Positions 45,654-56,190 are shown, numbered from the stretch's first letter. The stretch is DNA of 64,000 bases from Thiocapsa roseopersicina (GCF_900106925.1 NZ_FNNZ01000001.1:1-64000); one strand, 5' to 3'. Notes: generated from the letters alone by a model not told the origin. Program-made: numbers and translations.

Positions 45654-45917
45654 TTGGCCAACTCAGCACAAGCCCGCAAGCGCGCCCGTCAGTCGGAAGA
45701 CCGTCGTCAGCAGAACGCCTCGCAGCGAAGCACCCTGCGTACCTTCATGAAGAAGGTCATCAAAGCCATCCAGGCCGGCGACAAAGAAGCTGCCGTCCAA
45801 GCCTTCAAGGACGCGGTTCCGCGTATTGACCGGGCTGCGCGCAAGGGTCTTATCCATGCCAACAAGGCCGCTCGTCACAAGAGCCGGATGAATGCCCACA
45901 TCAAGGGTATGAGCTAG
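45654..45917 (+). CDS. rpsT: ribosomal protein S20
   Basis: The 87-residue basic protein reads [60 protein letters not shown], unmistakably S20, which binds 16S rRNA early in 30S assembly. The start is TTG at 45654, six bases after AGGAG; an ATG start would need a nonsense extension. E. coli rpsT also uses TTG, where the weak start is tied to S20 feedback control. It has its own promoter and a strong terminator. Confidence 0.97.
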   Translation: MANSAQARKRARQSEDRRQQNASQRSTLRTFMKKVIKAIQAGDKEAAVQAFKDAVPRIDRAARKGLIHANKAARHKSRMNAHIKGMS

Positions 45918-45946
45918 CCGCTGTTCGGCACCGATCTCCGGCGCAC

Positions 45947-45977
45947 AAAAAAACCGGCCTTCGAGGCCGGTTTTTTT
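45947..45977 (+). terminator. rho-independent terminator of rpsT
   Basis: AAAAAAACCGGCCT-TCG-AGGCCGGTTTTTTT is a strong stem with a T run on one strand and an A run on the other, so it can stop transcription from rpsT and also from lgt's opposite direction. Confidence 0.95.
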
Positions 45978-46087
45978 ATGCCTTCTCGGGCGAGACTAGA
46001 GAGAGCTATCAGCGATCAGCCGTGAGCGTTCTGGGTGCAGGATGTTGACAGCTGAGACCAAGGCGACGGAGGAACCCCTCCGTCGGC

Positions 46088-46915
46088 TTACGACGAGCGG
46101 CGTCCGTAGGCGAGCGCGAGCAGCAGTGCGCCGAACAGGATCATGGGCGTCGACAGCAGTTGCCCCATCGTCAGCCAGTCGAAGGCGAGATAGCCGATAT
46201 GGGCGTCCGGCACGCGCACGAATTCAGCGGCAAACCTGGAGAGCCCGTAGCCGAGCAGGAAGACCCCGGAGACGGCCATCATGGGGCGCGGTTTGCTGGA
46301 AAAGACCCAGAGGACAATGAAGAGTGCGAGACCCTCGAGCGCGGCCTGATAGAGCTGCGAGGCATGCACCGGGATGCTCCACGCCGTCCCTTGGGGAAGA
46401 TCCGCGCATTGCGCCGGAAATTCCAGGCAGGGCAGACGCATCCCCCAGGGGAGATCGGTCCGGTGACCCCAGAGCTCGCCGTTGATGAAGTTGCCGATCC
46501 GCCCGGCGAAGAGTCCCAGAGGAACGAGCGGCGCGAGGAAGTCGCCGACCTGGAAGAACCGCATGCGATGGCTGCGTGCGAACAAGTAGATCGCGATCAA
46601 GACCCCGATCAGTCCGCCGTGGAAGGCCATTCCGCCCTCCCAGACCTTGAGGATGTTCAGCGGGTTCGCGGCCAGTTGGTCGAACCCGTAGAAGAGCATG
46701 TAGCCGAGTCGCCCGCCGACGATGGTCCCGATGACGCCGTAGAAGATGAGATCGTCGACCATCTCGGTGGTCCAGCCCGACCCGGGGCGGCCTGCCCGCC
46801 AGCGCCCCAGTATCCAGGCGGCAGCGAATCCGACGAGGTACATGAGCCCGTACCAGTGGATCCGAAGGGGTCCAAGGCCGAGTGCGACGGGATCGATATC
46901 GGGATAGGTCAACAT
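46088..46915 (-). CDS. lgt: prolipoprotein diacylglyceryl transferase
   Basis: The 275-residue membrane protein matches Lgt: [56 protein letters not shown] (the essential His-Gly-Gly), [19 protein letters not shown] (Lgt signature) and [14 protein letters not shown]. It transfers diacylglycerol to the lipobox Cys, preparing substrates for LspA (38473) and for lipoproteins in this window such as NlpD. It is convergent with rpsT. Confidence 0.95.
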   Translation of the reverse strand: MLTYPDIDPVALGLGPLRIHWYGLMYLVGFAAAWILGRWRAGRPGSGWTTEMVDDLIFYGVIGTIVGGRLGYMLFYGFDQLAANPLNILKVWEGGMAFHGGLIGVLIAIYLFARSHRMRFFQVGDFLAPLVPLGLFAGRIGNFINGELWGHRTDLPWGMRLPCLEFPAQCADLPQGTAWSIPVHASQLYQAALEGLALFIVLWVFSSKPRPMMAVSGVFLLGYGLSRFAAEFVRVPDAHIGYLAFDWLTMGQLLSTPMILFGALLLALAYGRRSS

Positions 46916-47042
46916 GGCGGCGCTAGTATACAGGGCGGTTTCGGGTTGGAAGATTTAAGTTTCGAGACGCATCGCACCGAGCGCCGGGGCGGCGTCCGGT
47001 CGGCGATCCCGGTCGACGGCCGACGGTGGAGCGTCGGCGTGA

Positions 47043-49190
47043 TCATTCGCCGTGCCTGGGCTCCGCAACCCCTCGGACGAACGCATGCGCCGTGCCTCGG
47101 AAGTCGAAGTTCGGCAGTTTGGACAGAAACTGCCCGGCGAATTGAGACGCCCACTGCGGAACGGCCCCCTCGCGATCCTCGGGGAGCGGGTCGAGAAGCC
47201 TGGCCCCGGGCGTGATCAGGTCCGGGGACGTTGCGGAGAAGCCGGCGACGCCCGTGTATCGGAAGATCCCGTAGAAGCCTTCGGCGCCATAGCTCCCGCC
47301 GTGATTCAAGGTCGATTCCGCGAGACCGAGGCCCGCGAGCGGGAGGTCTTGGGCTGATTTGTGCGGCTCATCGAAGGCCTCGAAGGCATGGATCTGAACC
47401 CCTGTGTCTCGCGACCAGCGGAATGCCTCGGTCAAGAAGCGGGCGCTCGTCGAGGCGTTGAAATACGCTTGGAAGACATCGATGCCCGGCTGCTCGACAC
47501 GGGTGTCGCTCGCGACGAGATGCTCGCGAACACGGGCGAATGCCGATCCGGATGCAACTGGCCGGGCGCCGACGACATAGCCCGGGAGGTTGAAGGCGAT
47601 GCCGTTGGTGGGATGACCGATCTCGCCGATCATGAGCTCCACCCTCTTGCCGTCGGAGAGACCCGCGATCGACGCCTCCAACCGGCGCCACTGGATGGAC
47701 AGCTCGCCGTCTTCGTGGTCGAAGAAGGCGTCCCAGTGCCCGGTCGCTCGTGCCTGCTCCACCGCCTCCGGGCTTGGATAGATGTTTTCCATCAGGACGT
47801 CCGCGACCCGGGTCAGCTCGCGCACATCCTGCGTGAATCGTTGGATCGCGGGATCGGTCGAGTCGGCATCCGCGCCCCGGAAGGCGTGGCTCCGGACCCC
47901 GACGGCGAGTCCGAGTCCCTCGAAGTCGCCGCCGGGCGCCATCTGCGCACGGGCGAAGCGCACCATCTCGGTCACTTGTCGGGTCGGCGTCATGGTGTCG
48001 CCGAGCGGTGCGGTGACCTCGGCGTACTCGTTGGAGACGATCAGATGGGTGACTGTCCCCGGGTGGCGTTCGTTGGCGACCTGCGCTTGGGCGAGTGCGG
48101 AGCGGATGGCGAAACGCATGCGCGGGTTGATCAGGGTGCCGTCGACGGCGATGTTCGGCACACCCTGTTTGATCGTCAGGAGAGTCTTGCCGGCACGGGC
48201 GTTGATCTCGGAGGCAGCAAGGGCGATCTGCGCGTTGGCGTCGCCGAGAAAGAAGCCGGGATTCAGGGCGGCCCCGGGCGCGTCCCGATCCGCCGGCTCG
48301 AAGATGCGCAGATGGACCGCCGTGAGCGCGAGATCATGCCCGGCCGTTCCGGTCGTTTCCAAGATCACTCGGTCCGGGGCGGGGACGACAAAGGTCGCCT
48401 CGGGCGGGAAGTAGACGTAGAGCTCGTCGATCGCGGTTTGGGTCGTCGGCGTTTCCGCATCGGCGGCGAAGAAGTCGACCCGGTTCTCGGCCCAGACCGG
48501 GAGGACCACGAAGTCCTCCTCGCCGAGTCTGCGCCAATAGCCGAGGTCGAAACCGGTGCCGTAGGTGGAGAGGGTCAGCGGGGCGCCGCCGGCCTCCTGC
48601 ACCAGAAAGGCGAGCTGGCGATGGACCGAGCCCCGATGGTCGATGGAGACCGCGGTCTGCGGTGTCGGGCCATCGAAGTGCTTGAAGTAGGTTCGGCTCC
48701 ACGCGCTTGCGCTCGCGTCTCGGAGCGCGGAGATGTCCAGGTCCAAGGCGCCCTGCGCCTCGATCCGGCTCACCCGGCCTTCGCGATCGAAATGCAGCGC
48801 CACCTGTTGGCGGGCCGCCCAGAGGCCGGCGTGCGGCTGGGTCACGGAGATGCCGCCGCGATAGCTGTTGAACGCCGGGGTATAAAGCCGGTCGGGTGCG
48901 AAGGGGTTGTCGGCAGTGGCGCTCCATTGACCGACATAGGGTTGATAGGCGAGTCCCATGATCGGGCCGCCTGCCCCTCCGTCTAACCCTGCCGCTCCGG
49001 CCTCCGCGGGAACAAGGATCAGGATCGCGATGATCCGCAGGACGCCGACCGTGGTCTCGCGCCATATCCGACGGCCTGTCTTCCCCGTCGGATGGCTTGG
49101 ATTCGGTGCGGCGGGATCGAGAATCACGGCGAGGGACGTCACGGGCTCAGGGCGTCCGGCTCGATTTGTTCGGATTGCGCAGCAGGACAT
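47043..49190 (-). CDS. secreted GH17-like glycoside hydrolase
   Basis: The 715-residue ORF has a signal-peptide-like stretch near residues 45-70 (VLRIIAILILVPAEAGAAG). The C-terminal half looks like a TIM-barrel of the GH17 (beta-1,3-glucanase) type: THLIVSNEYAEVT (acid/base Glu, near 385), DVLMENIYPSPEAV, VELMIGEIGHPTNGIAFN (nucleophile Glu, near 517) and FEAFDEPHKS. The N-terminal half (residues 75-330) is unrecognised and beta-rich. The first 44 bases overlap the Smr gene, so the true start may be later. Likely role: glucan hydrolysis or remodelling outside the cytoplasm. Confidence 0.6.
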   Translation of the reverse strand: MSCCAIRTNRAGRPEPVTSLAVILDPAAPNPSHPTGKTGRRIWRETTVGVLRIIAILILVPAEAGAAGLDGGAGGPIMGLAYQPYVGQWSATADNPFAPDRLYTPAFNSYRGGISVTQPHAGLWAARQQVALHFDREGRVSRIEAQGALDLDISALRDASASAWSRTYFKHFDGPTPQTAVSIDHRGSVHRQLAFLVQEAGGAPLTLSTYGTGFDLGYWRRLGEEDFVVLPVWAENRVDFFAADAETPTTQTAIDELYVYFPPEATFVVPAPDRVILETTGTAGHDLALTAVHLRIFEPADRDAPGAALNPGFFLGDANAQIALAASEINARAGKTLLTIKQGVPNIAVDGTLINPRMRFAIRSALAQAQVANERHPGTVTHLIVSNEYAEVTAPLGDTMTPTRQVTEMVRFARAQMAPGGDFEGLGLAVGVRSHAFRGADADSTDPAIQRFTQDVRELTRVADVLMENIYPSPEAVEQARATGHWDAFFDHEDGELSIQWRRLEASIAGLSDGKRVELMIGEIGHPTNGIAFNLPGYVVGARPVASGSAFARVREHLVASDTRVEQPGIDVFQAYFNASTSARFLTEAFRWSRDTGVQIHAFEAFDEPHKSAQDLPLAGLGLAESTLNHGGSYGAEGFYGIFRYTGVAGFSATSPDLITPGARLLDPLPEDREGAVPQWASQFAGQFLSKLPNFDFRGTAHAFVRGVAEPRHGE

Positions 49191-49695
49191 AGACGGCGCC
49201 GGTCCCCCCGTCGCGCCGCGTGGCGGAGCAGAACGCCAGCACCTCCTCGTAGAGACGCAGCCAATAATTCACCTTCTGTTTGAGCACCGGCTGCCGGCCG
49301 GCCGAGCGATAGCCCTTGCCGTGGACGATGAGGGCGCAGCGGACGTGGCGCCGGGCGCATTCGGCAAGGAACTCGGCGAGGAGTCCGCGCGCCTGCTCGG
49401 CATGCAGTCCGTGCAGGTCGAGCTCCAGTCCGACCTCGATGCCGCCGCGCTGCAGCTCAGCCATCAGGCGCCGCTGGACACCGGGGCGCGTGAAGAGGAG
49501 AAATTCATGCGTCTCCACCTCCGACTCGGACAACAGGGCGCCGCCTTGTGCCTCGGGCAACTCGACGGGGCGCGGGCGCGGGACGGGTGGCGGTCTGCGT
49601 CGTTCGTGCTCGACCTGGTCATGGCGAACCGGCTCTGCGTCCTGGACATGCTCGCGAAACAATGCCAAATCAGATTCTTGGATTTGTTTCTTCAT
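49147..49695 (-). CDS. Smr-domain protein
   Basis: The 182-residue protein has the small MutS-related domain: LELDLHGLHAEQARGLLAEF (DLHG), CALIVHGKGYRSAGRQPVLK (HGKG), and GAVYVLLRNP at the end. The N-terminal 80 residues are a linker. Stand-alone Smr proteins of this kind (SmrA/YdaL, SmrB) bind DNA or collided ribosomes and cut nucleic acid. Whether this is SmrA- or SmrB-like is not certain. Confidence 0.85.
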   Translation of the reverse strand: MKKQIQESDLALFREHVQDAEPVRHDQVEHERRRPPPVPRPRPVELPEAQGGALLSESEVETHEFLLFTRPGVQRRLMAELQRGGIEVGLELDLHGLHAEQARGLLAEFLAECARRHVRCALIVHGKGYRSAGRQPVLKQKVNYWLRLYEEVLAFCSATRRDGGTGAVYVLLRNPNKSSRTP

Positions 49696-49750
49696 GTCTG
49701 AACAGGGTATCGTTGCGCTTCGACGGAAGGTGTCGCCTGCAGGTCCGGCC

Positions 49751-49934
49751 TAAACCGCGTTCAGAGCGACATGCGTTACTTTCCTGTTGTATTTGGCCTT
49801 GGGGACTTCACCACCCGTGGTGCAGACGCGGTTTAAATTTTTATTTTTTGAACCGCGCCAGCTCCAACAAACGTCGAGTCTGCCGGGGCCGATCCCATCC
49901 AAAAACATCAACATACCGCACTGGGCGCGGTTTA
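49751..49934 (+). repeat. TAAACCGCG two-module element, copy 1 (divergent)
   Basis: Module A (TAAACCGCGTTC...GACGCGGTTTAA) is much diverged inside, while module B (GAACCGCGCCAG...GGGCGCGGTTTA), with CTGCCGGGGCCGATCCCATC, is well kept. The gap to copy 2 (49935-50176) has no gene I can support. Confidence 0.85.
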
Positions 49935-50176
49935 GGGCAGTCCGAGGAGGCGAAAGTCCGCATCCATGATCACGCAGGCATCCGTCGGGTCGCTCTCGAC
50001 GGGACGCGTCGGCTCGGCTCGCTCGGAGTCGTCGCTCGGCGCCGCAGTATAGCAGCGCTGCCCGGCCGAGACGGGCTCAAGCGCCCGGGGTGCCGGTGTG
50101 GGTGCTTTTGAGTATGATCCGGGCGTCCCCGGCGCGGTGGGCCCTGATCGAGTATCGGCTTTCTTCGGATGCGGTT

Positions 50177-50368
50177 TAAACCGCGTCCAGAGCGAGATGC
50201 TCATTTTCAAGTGAGCTCGACGTTTAGTGCATCCACGACCCTTAGCGGGGCCGCGGTTTAAAATGATATATTTTTTAATATCCTAAACCGCGCAGACTCC
50301 AACGCTCGTCAAGCCTGCCGGGGCTGATCCCATCCAAAAACATCGCATACTGCGCCGGGCGCGGTTTA
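50177..50368 (+). repeat. TAAACCGCG two-module element, copy 2
   Basis: This is a 192-bp full element: module A TAAACCGCGTCCAGAGCGAG ... GGGGCCGCGGTTTAA, an AT-rich joint (ATATATTTTTTAATAT), and module B TAAACCGCGCAG ... GGGCGCGGTTTA. It ends seven bases before the surE ATG, so it forms the surE leader and displaces any normal ribosome site. Confidence 0.93.
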
Positions 50369-50375
50369 GGACGAC

Positions 50376-51125
50376 ATGAAGATTCTCGTGAGCAACGACG
50401 ACGGCTACCAGTCGCCGGGCCTGATCAGGCTTGCCGACGCCCTTTCCGCGCTCGGAGACGTCCTTGTCGTGGCGCCCGAGCGCGATCGCAGCGGTGCCAG
50501 CAATTCCTTGACGTTGGATGTGCCGCTGCGGGCGACCCGAATGGCGAACGGCTACATCCGTGTCGACGGAACCCCGACGGATTGCGTCCACCTGGCCTTG
50601 ACCGGCTTGGTGGATGTCGACCCCGATATCGTGGTGGCCGGGATCAATCACGGTCCGAATCTCGGCGACGACGTGCTCTATTCCGGGACCGTTGCGGCCG
50701 CCACCGAGGGGCGCTTCCTCGGGCTGCCGGCGATTGCGGTCTCCATGTACGCGCATGAGCCGCAGCACCTTGAAACCGGCGCGGCAGTGGCGGTTCAACT
50801 GGTCACCCGGTTGCGGGAGGCGCCGCTCGAGTCCACCATCATCCTGAACGTCAACGTACCGGACGTTCCATACGACCAGATCAAGGGCTTCGTCGCGACC
50901 CGCTTGGGGCATCGGCACAAGGCGGAGGCCGTCGTCCCGGCGCTGGATCCGCGCGGGCGTCGCATCTATTGGGTCGGACCCGCCGGACCGGAGCAGGACG
51001 CGGGGCCCGGCACGGATTTCTTCGCCGTGCGCAGCGGTTTTGTCTCGATCACCCCCTTGCAGGTGGACCTGACACGACACAGTGCGTTGGAATCCGTTCG
51101 CCAATGGTTGGATACGCGCCCTTGA
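50376..51125 (+). CDS. surE: 5'/3'-nucleotidase SurE
   Basis: The 249-residue protein has the SurE metal site [45 protein letters not shown] and [20 protein letters not shown]. It dephosphorylates nucleoside monophosphates and some phosphorylated proteins under stress. It is first in the conserved surE-pcm-nlpD-rpoS order, 29 bases before pcm. No clear Shine-Dalgarno precedes the ATG because a repeat ends seven bases upstream. Confidence 0.95.
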   Translation: MKILVSNDDGYQSPGLIRLADALSALGDVLVVAPERDRSGASNSLTLDVPLRATRMANGYIRVDGTPTDCVHLALTGLVDVDPDIVVAGINHGPNLGDDVLYSGTVAAATEGRFLGLPAIAVSMYAHEPQHLETGAAVAVQLVTRLREAPLESTIILNVNVPDVPYDQIKGFVATRLGHRHKAEAVVPALDPRGRRIYWVGPAGPEQDAGPGTDFFAVRSGFVSITPLQVDLTRHSALESVRQWLDTRP

Positions 51126-51154
51126 GCGCCGGGACTGTCCACCAAGGGATCGGG

Positions 51155-51787
51155 ATGACCTCGCAGCGCACCCGCGCTCGCTTGATTCAGCGTCTGGAAG
51201 AGGCGGGGATCCGAATGCCCGAGCTCCTCGACGTGATTCGCCGATTGCCACGCCATCTGTTCGTCGACGAGGCGTTGGCGAGCCGGGCCTACGAGGATTC
51301 AGCGCTGCCGATCGGTCATGGCCAAACCATCTCTCAGCCCTACACGGTCGCGCGGATGACCCAGGCGCTGATGGAGCCATCCAAGCCCGATACCGTGCTT
51401 GAGATCGGCACGGGCTCGGGGTTTCAGACGGCTGTCCTTGCATCGCTGGTGCGTCGGGTCTACAGCGTCGAGCGGATCGGGGCCTTGCTCGAGCGCGCTC
51501 GGGATCGACTGCGCCTGCTTGAGTATCGAAATATCCGCTTTCGCCATGACGACGGTGCGCTCGGCTGGCCCGAATATGCCCCCTTCGACGGTATCCTGGT
51601 GACGGCGGCACCGCGCGGTGTCCCGCGCGTCCTGGCCGAGCAGTTGGCGCCCGGGGGCGTCATGATCCTGCCGGTTTGGGAAGGGGATGCTCAGGTGCTT
51701 CTGCGCGTCACGCGCACCGCTCAAGGCTTCGAGCAGGAGGTCCTCGAGCCAGTCAGTTTCGTGCCCCTGGTTTCGGGCGTGTCTTAG
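51155..51787 (+). CDS. pcm: protein-L-isoaspartate O-methyltransferase
   Basis: The 210-residue SAM enzyme has the family signature [20 protein letters not shown], motif [33 protein letters not shown] and PPGG-type motif [14 protein letters not shown]. It methylates isoaspartyl residues so that they can revert to aspartate, repairing aged proteins. ATG at 51155 follows GGGATCGGG; the longer frame overlaps surE. Confidence 0.95.
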   Translation: MTSQRTRARLIQRLEEAGIRMPELLDVIRRLPRHLFVDEALASRAYEDSALPIGHGQTISQPYTVARMTQALMEPSKPDTVLEIGTGSGFQTAVLASLVRRVYSVERIGALLERARDRLRLLEYRNIRFRHDDGALGWPEYAPFDGILVTAAPRGVPRVLAEQLAPGGVMILPVWEGDAQVLLRVTRTAQGFEQEVLEPVSFVPLVSGVS

Positions 51788-51801
51788 AGAAGGAGATTCG
51801 G

Positions 51802-52698
51802 ATGCTCGGTCTGGAGCATACCCATGCCGCCTCGACGTGCGGATGGCCGCCGTCGCTATCGGTGGCCTGCGACGGCCGTGTCGCGGATGCGGTGCGGCGT
51901 CTTGCGAGGCCGTCGATCGGCCTCTGGTTGCTTGCCCTGTGCTTAATCGCACTGCTCGGAGGCTGTGCCTCCAAGGGGCCGGCACCGGTCGGCGGCTGGG
52001 ATTGGGTCGGTCCGGTTCCGGACGGCTACTACCTCATCCGCCGGGGCGACACGCTCAGCGAGGTTGCGACTCGGCACGGCGTCGGTGTTCGGACACTCGC
52101 GGATTGGAATGGCCTTGAGTCACCCTACTCGATCTATGCCGGTCGACTCCTTCGGGTGGTGCCTCCGGACGGCTCGCCCGCGCCGCAGCCATCCGCGGCC
52201 CAGGGTGCTCCTGCGGTCGTCGCGGCGCCTGCGCCTGCGACCCCGCAGCGCGCTCCGCAAGCTACCGGCACGTCTAACGCAGCCGGGAATGCGGCGAAGG
52301 CCGGCCCCGCCGCAGCCTCGGGCCTGTCCTGGACTTGGCCGCTCGAGGGCTCGCTCGCGCAGAGGTTCAGCGCCGGCGACCGCACGCGCCAAGGCATCCG
52401 GATCCGCGGGCGCGCCGGCGAGCAGGTGAAGGCCGCAGGCGATGGCCAGGTCGTCTACAGCGGCGGTGGACTCAAAGGGTACGGCAACCTTATCATCATC
52501 AAACATAACGACAAATATCTGAGCGCTTACGGGTTCAATCGCAGGCTGCTCGCTGCCGAGGGGGATCGGGTCAAGCGCGGACAGGCGGTCGCGGAAGTAG
52601 GTCAAGCGGTCGATGGCGGCGGCTACCTCCTGCACTTCGAGATTCGCCGAGACGGCACGGCCGTCGACCCGCTACTCTATCTGCCTCCGCGAAGGTAA
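51802..52698 (+). CDS. nlpD: NlpD-type LysM/LytM lipoprotein
   Basis: The 298-residue protein has a lipobox (LIALLGGCAS) after an unusually long 60-residue N-terminal region, a LysM domain (YYLIRRGDTLSEVATRHGVG; about 75-118), an Ala/Pro-rich linker, and a C-terminal LytM/M23 domain (WTWPLEGSLAQRF; GYGNLIIIKHNDKYLSAYGF; YLLHFEIRRDG). The metallopeptidase zinc ligands are mostly missing (GIRIRG instead of GxDxG), so it should activate amidases rather than cut peptidoglycan, like E. coli NlpD. The ATG is set by AGAAGGAG. In other gammaproteobacteria this gene carries the main rpoS promoter. Confidence 0.9.
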   Translation: MLGLEHTHAASTCGWPPSLSVACDGRVADAVRRLARPSIGLWLLALCLIALLGGCASKGPAPVGGWDWVGPVPDGYYLIRRGDTLSEVATRHGVGVRTLADWNGLESPYSIYAGRLLRVVPPDGSPAPQPSAAQGAPAVVAAPAPATPQRAPQATGTSNAAGNAAKAGPAAASGLSWTWPLEGSLAQRFSAGDRTRQGIRIRGRAGEQVKAAGDGQVVYSGGGLKGYGNLIIIKHNDKYLSAYGFNRRLLAAEGDRVKRGQAVAEVGQAVDGGGYLLHFEIRRDGTAVDPLLYLPPRR

Positions 52699-52728
52699 CC
52701 GCGTCCGACCCGACGGAGGAAGATGTGG

Positions 52729-53763
52729 ATGTCAAGCGCCGACGCTCGTGAGCCCAAGGTCGATGTTGCCGATTTCGCCTCGGACCTTGATGGCGAGATC
52801 CTGCTCGACGGCGAGGACTCCGAGCCGACCGACGAGGAGATCGACTCCGACGAGGCCGATCCGGTCGAGTCCGAGCCGATCGAGCCGGCGGCCGTCGAAC
52901 CCGCCGCCGAGCGCTTCAGCTCGGGCGAAGGCGATTTCGATGCGACCCGTCTTTATCTGAACGAAATCGGCGAGTCCAAGCTCCTCACCGCGGAGGAAGA
53001 GGTCAGTCTCGCGCGGGCAGCCCAGAGCGGCGACAACGCCTCGCGCCACCGCATGATCGTCTGCAACCTCCGGTTGGTGGTGAAAATCGCCCGGCGCTAT
53101 CTCAATCGCGGCCTCCCTCTTTTGGATCTGATCGAGGAGGGCAACCTCGGTTTGATCCGCGCCGTAGAGAAATTCGACCCGGAGCGGGGGTTTCGTTTCT
53201 CCACCTATGCCACTTGGTGGATCCGTCAGACGATCGAGCGGGCGATCATGAACCAGACACGGACCGTGCGTCTGCCGATTCATGTCGTCAAGGAAATCAA
53301 CATCTATCTCAAAGCGGCGCGAAAACTCTCGCAACGGTTGGATCATGAGCCGACCACGGAGGACATCGCGGTCCTGCTCGACAAGCCGATCGGTGAGGTC
53401 AAGCGGATGCTCGGGCTGAACGAGCGCATCGCGTCGGTGGACACGCCCTACAGCAAGGATGCCGACAAGCCGCTGGTCGACATGCTCCAGGACGAGGCCG
53501 CCGACGATCCTGCCGACCGCATCCAGGACACGGATATTCAAGCCAATCTCGAGCACTGGCTCGGAAAGCTCAACGCCAAGCAGCGCGAGGTGGTGGAACG
53601 TCGCTTCGGTCTGCACGGTTACGAGAACTCGACCCTCGAGAACGTCGCACAGGAGCTGGGTGTGACCCGAGAGCGGGTGCGTCAAATCCAAATGGATGCG
53701 TTGCGGCGCCTGCGCGATATCCTGGAAAAAGAAGGGTTTTCGATCGACGCTTTTTTCAAGTGA
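52729..53763 (+). CDS. rpoS: stationary-phase sigma factor RpoS
   Basis: The 344-residue sigma-70-family protein has an acidic N-terminal extension, region 1.2 ([20 protein letters not shown]), region 2 ([40 protein letters not shown]), region 3 and region 4 ([20 protein letters not shown]). Position after nlpD fixes it as rpoS rather than rpoD. The second ATG (52729) is eight bases from GGAGGA and is preferred to the one at 52723. It directs general stress and stationary-phase transcription. Confidence 0.95.
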   Translation: MSSADAREPKVDVADFASDLDGEILLDGEDSEPTDEEIDSDEADPVESEPIEPAAVEPAAERFSSGEGDFDATRLYLNEIGESKLLTAEEEVSLARAAQSGDNASRHRMIVCNLRLVVKIARRYLNRGLPLLDLIEEGNLGLIRAVEKFDPERGFRFSTYATWWIRQTIERAIMNQTRTVRLPIHVVKEINIYLKAARKLSQRLDHEPTTEDIAVLLDKPIGEVKRMLGLNERIASVDTPYSKDADKPLVDMLQDEAADDPADRIQDTDIQANLEHWLGKLNAKQREVVERRFGLHGYENSTLENVAQELGVTRERVRQIQMDALRRLRDILEKEGFSIDAFFK

Positions 53764-53811
53764 TACCGTTCGTCCGGATATGTGATTGCCACCACATGGA
53801 ACTGATCCAGG

Positions 53812-53825
53812 TCAATGACTGTAGC
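53812..53825 (+). promoter_or_regulatory. FNR/ANR-type box upstream of ccoN
   Basis: CTGATCCAGGTCAA fits the FNR consensus TTGAT-N4-ATCAA with two mismatches, 167 bases before ccoN. cbb3 oxidase operons are commonly under FNR/ANR control when oxygen is low. A weaker match (CTGATCCAGTGATA) lies near 53885. No other gene lies in 53764-53991. Confidence 0.45.
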
Positions 53826-53991
53826 GGTATATCCCATATGGGTCAGGTCGGATGCCCTGCTCCCATGTTGACTTTACGACTCTGATCCAGTGATATGACC
53901 CGCGCACTGTCGCCCGATGGAGCGACATAACGAGACGGCTGGATCGCCTTATAATCCTTGTTGTTTTCCCGACGTTTTCTGGGAGGGTCTA

Positions 53992-55425
53992 ATGGAAGCC
54001 AGTCTGGAACGGAAGTACAACTTCGACGTTGTACGCTGGTTCACGATCATGGCCGTCGTCTACCTGGTGGTGGGCGCGTCTGTCGGGGTCTATATCGCAG
54101 CGGAGCTGGCTTGGCCGGCCCTGAATCTGGATAGCCCCTATCTATCGTTCGGGCGCCTGCGCCCGCTCCATACCAACGCCGTCATCTTCGCCTTCGGCGG
54201 CTGTACCCTGATGGCCACCGCCTTCTATACCGTCCAACGCACCTGCGGCGCACGCCTCTGGAGCGACAAGATGGCGTGGTTTACCTTTTGGGGTTGGAAT
54301 CTCGTCATCGTGCTTGCCGTCATCACCCTTCCGCTGGGTCTGACCCAATCGAAGGAATACGCCGAGCTGGAATGGCCGGTCGATATCCTGATCGCCGTGG
54401 TTTGGCTCTCTTTCACCATCAACTTCGTGATGACGATCGCCAACCGGAAGTCCTCGCACATCTATGTGTCGAACTGGTTCTTCCTCGGCATGATGATCAT
54501 GATCGTCTATCTGCATGTGGTGAACAGCCTGGCCATCCCGGTCGGACTCTTCAAGTCCTATTCGGTCTTCTCCGGCGTCCAGGACGCCATGATCCAGTGG
54601 TGGTGGGGGCATAATGCCGTCGGGTTTTACCTGACGGCCGGCTTCCTCGGGATCATGTATTACTTTGTGCCCAAGCAGGCGGGGCGTCCGATCTACTCCT
54701 ATCGCCTTTCGGTCATCCATTTCTGGGCGTTGATGTTCGGCTATGTCTGGCTCGGTGCGCATCATCTGCAGTACACCGCGCTGCCCGATTGGACCGGATC
54801 GCTCGGGGCCGCGGTCTCCATCGCAATGATCATCCCCTCCTGGGGTGGTGCCGTGAACGGCATGATGACCCTCTCGGGTGCCTGGGATCGGTTGCGGACC
54901 GACTATGTTCTGCGTTTCCTGATCATCGCACTCGCCTTCTACGCCATGTCGACCTTCGAAGGACCGGTGATGTCGCTGAAGACGGTCAACGCACTGTCGC
55001 ATTACACCGACTGGACGATCGGTCACGTACATTCCGGCGCGCTGGGTTGGGTGGCCGGCATCTCGATCGGTGCCATCTACCACCTGATGACCCGTCTGTA
55101 TCACACCGAGATGTTCTCGGTGCGTCTGATCAACTTCCATTTCTGGACGGCGACGATCGGCACCGTGATCTATATCGTGGCCATGTGGGTCTCGGGGATC
55201 ATGCAGGGTCTGATGTGGCGGGCTTATGACGAGTACGGCACCTTGGCCTACACCTTTGTCGAGTCCGTAGACGCGATGCACCCCTACTACGCGATGCGTA
55301 CCGTCGGTGGTGCGATCTTCCTGCTCGGTGCCGTCGTGATGCTTTTCAACATCTTGATGACCGTGCGCAAGTCGTTGTCCGAAGGCAGCCTGAGCAAGGC
55401 GCGCGCCTTGCCGGCGGCGGCATGA
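53992..55425 (+). CDS. ccoN: cbb3-type cytochrome c oxidase subunit I
   Basis: The 477-residue haem-copper oxidase core has about 12 membrane helices and the haem/CuB histidines in [51 protein letters not shown] and [20 protein letters not shown]. The high-affinity oxidase reduces O2 to water while pumping protons. The start ATG 53992 follows GGGAGGG; the longer frame upstream is ignored. First gene of a complete ccoNOQP cluster. Confidence 0.97.
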   Translation: MEASLERKYNFDVVRWFTIMAVVYLVVGASVGVYIAAELAWPALNLDSPYLSFGRLRPLHTNAVIFAFGGCTLMATAFYTVQRTCGARLWSDKMAWFTFWGWNLVIVLAVITLPLGLTQSKEYAELEWPVDILIAVVWLSFTINFVMTIANRKSSHIYVSNWFFLGMMIMIVYLHVVNSLAIPVGLFKSYSVFSGVQDAMIQWWWGHNAVGFYLTAGFLGIMYYFVPKQAGRPIYSYRLSVIHFWALMFGYVWLGAHHLQYTALPDWTGSLGAAVSIAMIIPSWGGAVNGMMTLSGAWDRLRTDYVLRFLIIALAFYAMSTFEGPVMSLKTVNALSHYTDWTIGHVHSGALGWVAGISIGAIYHLMTRLYHTEMFSVRLINFHFWTATIGTVIYIVAMWVSGIMQGLMWRAYDEYGTLAYTFVESVDAMHPYYAMRTVGGAIFLLGAVVMLFNILMTVRKSLSEGSLSKARALPAAA

Positions 55426-55443
55426 TCTCCGGAGTAGCATCTA

Positions 55444-56190
55444 ATGGCCGATAAAAAGACGAAGCCGAAGTCCTTTCAGGAATGGATGGAGGTCAACATC
55501 TGGGGCCTGCTCATCGTGACGGCCCTGGTGCTGTCCGTAGGCGGGTTGGTCGAGATCGTCCCGCTCTTCTATATGAAGAACACCATGGAGTATCACACCT
55601 ATCCGGAGATCGTGTGGGACAAGGCCGGAAAAGAGCCGATCGTGACCGTCGACGAGTCCGGTCAGCAGCAATGGAATTGGAAGACGGGCGAGGGGATGCG
55701 TCCCTACACGGCGCTCGAGCTGGCCGGGCGCGATATTTACCAGAGCAATGGTTGTTATCTCTGTCACTCGCAGATGATTCGTCCCTTCCGTGACGAGCGA
55801 GAGCGTTACGGCCACTACTCGCTGGCCTCCGAGTCCATGTTCGATCATCCCTTCCAGTGGGGATCGAAGCGGACGGGCCCCGATCTGGCGCGTGTGGGCG
55901 GCAAGTACTCCGACGAATGGCAGCGTCAGCATCTGCGTGCACCGCGTTCCCTAGTTCCGGAGTCCGTGATGCCGGGCTACCCCTGGCTGGACGAGAATTA
56001 TCTTAGCGGCAAGAAGATGCAGCGGCACATGCGCGGCATGCGGGCGGTGGGGGTGCCCTATTCCGATGCCGATATCGACGCCGCACCGGCCCTCGTGGAA
56101 GGAAAGACCGAGATGGATGCGCTGGTGACCTATCTTCAGGTCCTCGGCACGATGGTCGCTCTCGACGAGTCCAAGACCTACCGTGAGTAG
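55444..56190 (+). CDS. ccoO: cbb3-type cytochrome c oxidase subunit II
   Basis: The 248-residue membrane-anchored mono-haem cytochrome c has an N-terminal helix ([20 protein letters not shown]) and the haem motif [17 protein letters not shown] (CxxCH near residue 104), with the axial Met later. It passes electrons to CcoN. It starts 18 bases after ccoN and overlaps ccoQ by eight bases. Confidence 0.96.
   Translation: MADKKTKPKSFQEWMEVNIWGLLIVTALVLSVGGLVEIVPLFYMKNTMEYHTYPEIVWDKAGKEPIVTVDESGQQQWNWKTGEGMRPYTALELAGRDIYQSNGCYLCHSQMIRPFRDERERYGHYSLASESMFDHPFQWGSKRTGPDLARVGGKYSDEWQRQHLRAPRSLVPESVMPGYPWLDENYLSGKKMQRHMRGMRAVGVPYSDADIDAAPALVEGKTEMDALVTYLQVLGTMVALDESKTYRE

Noticed and set aside
49932-50210. 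Short minus-strand frame ending MDADFRLLGLP
   Set aside because: Its stop lies in a repeat and its start in another; the sequence between shows no family, so I do not call it a gene.
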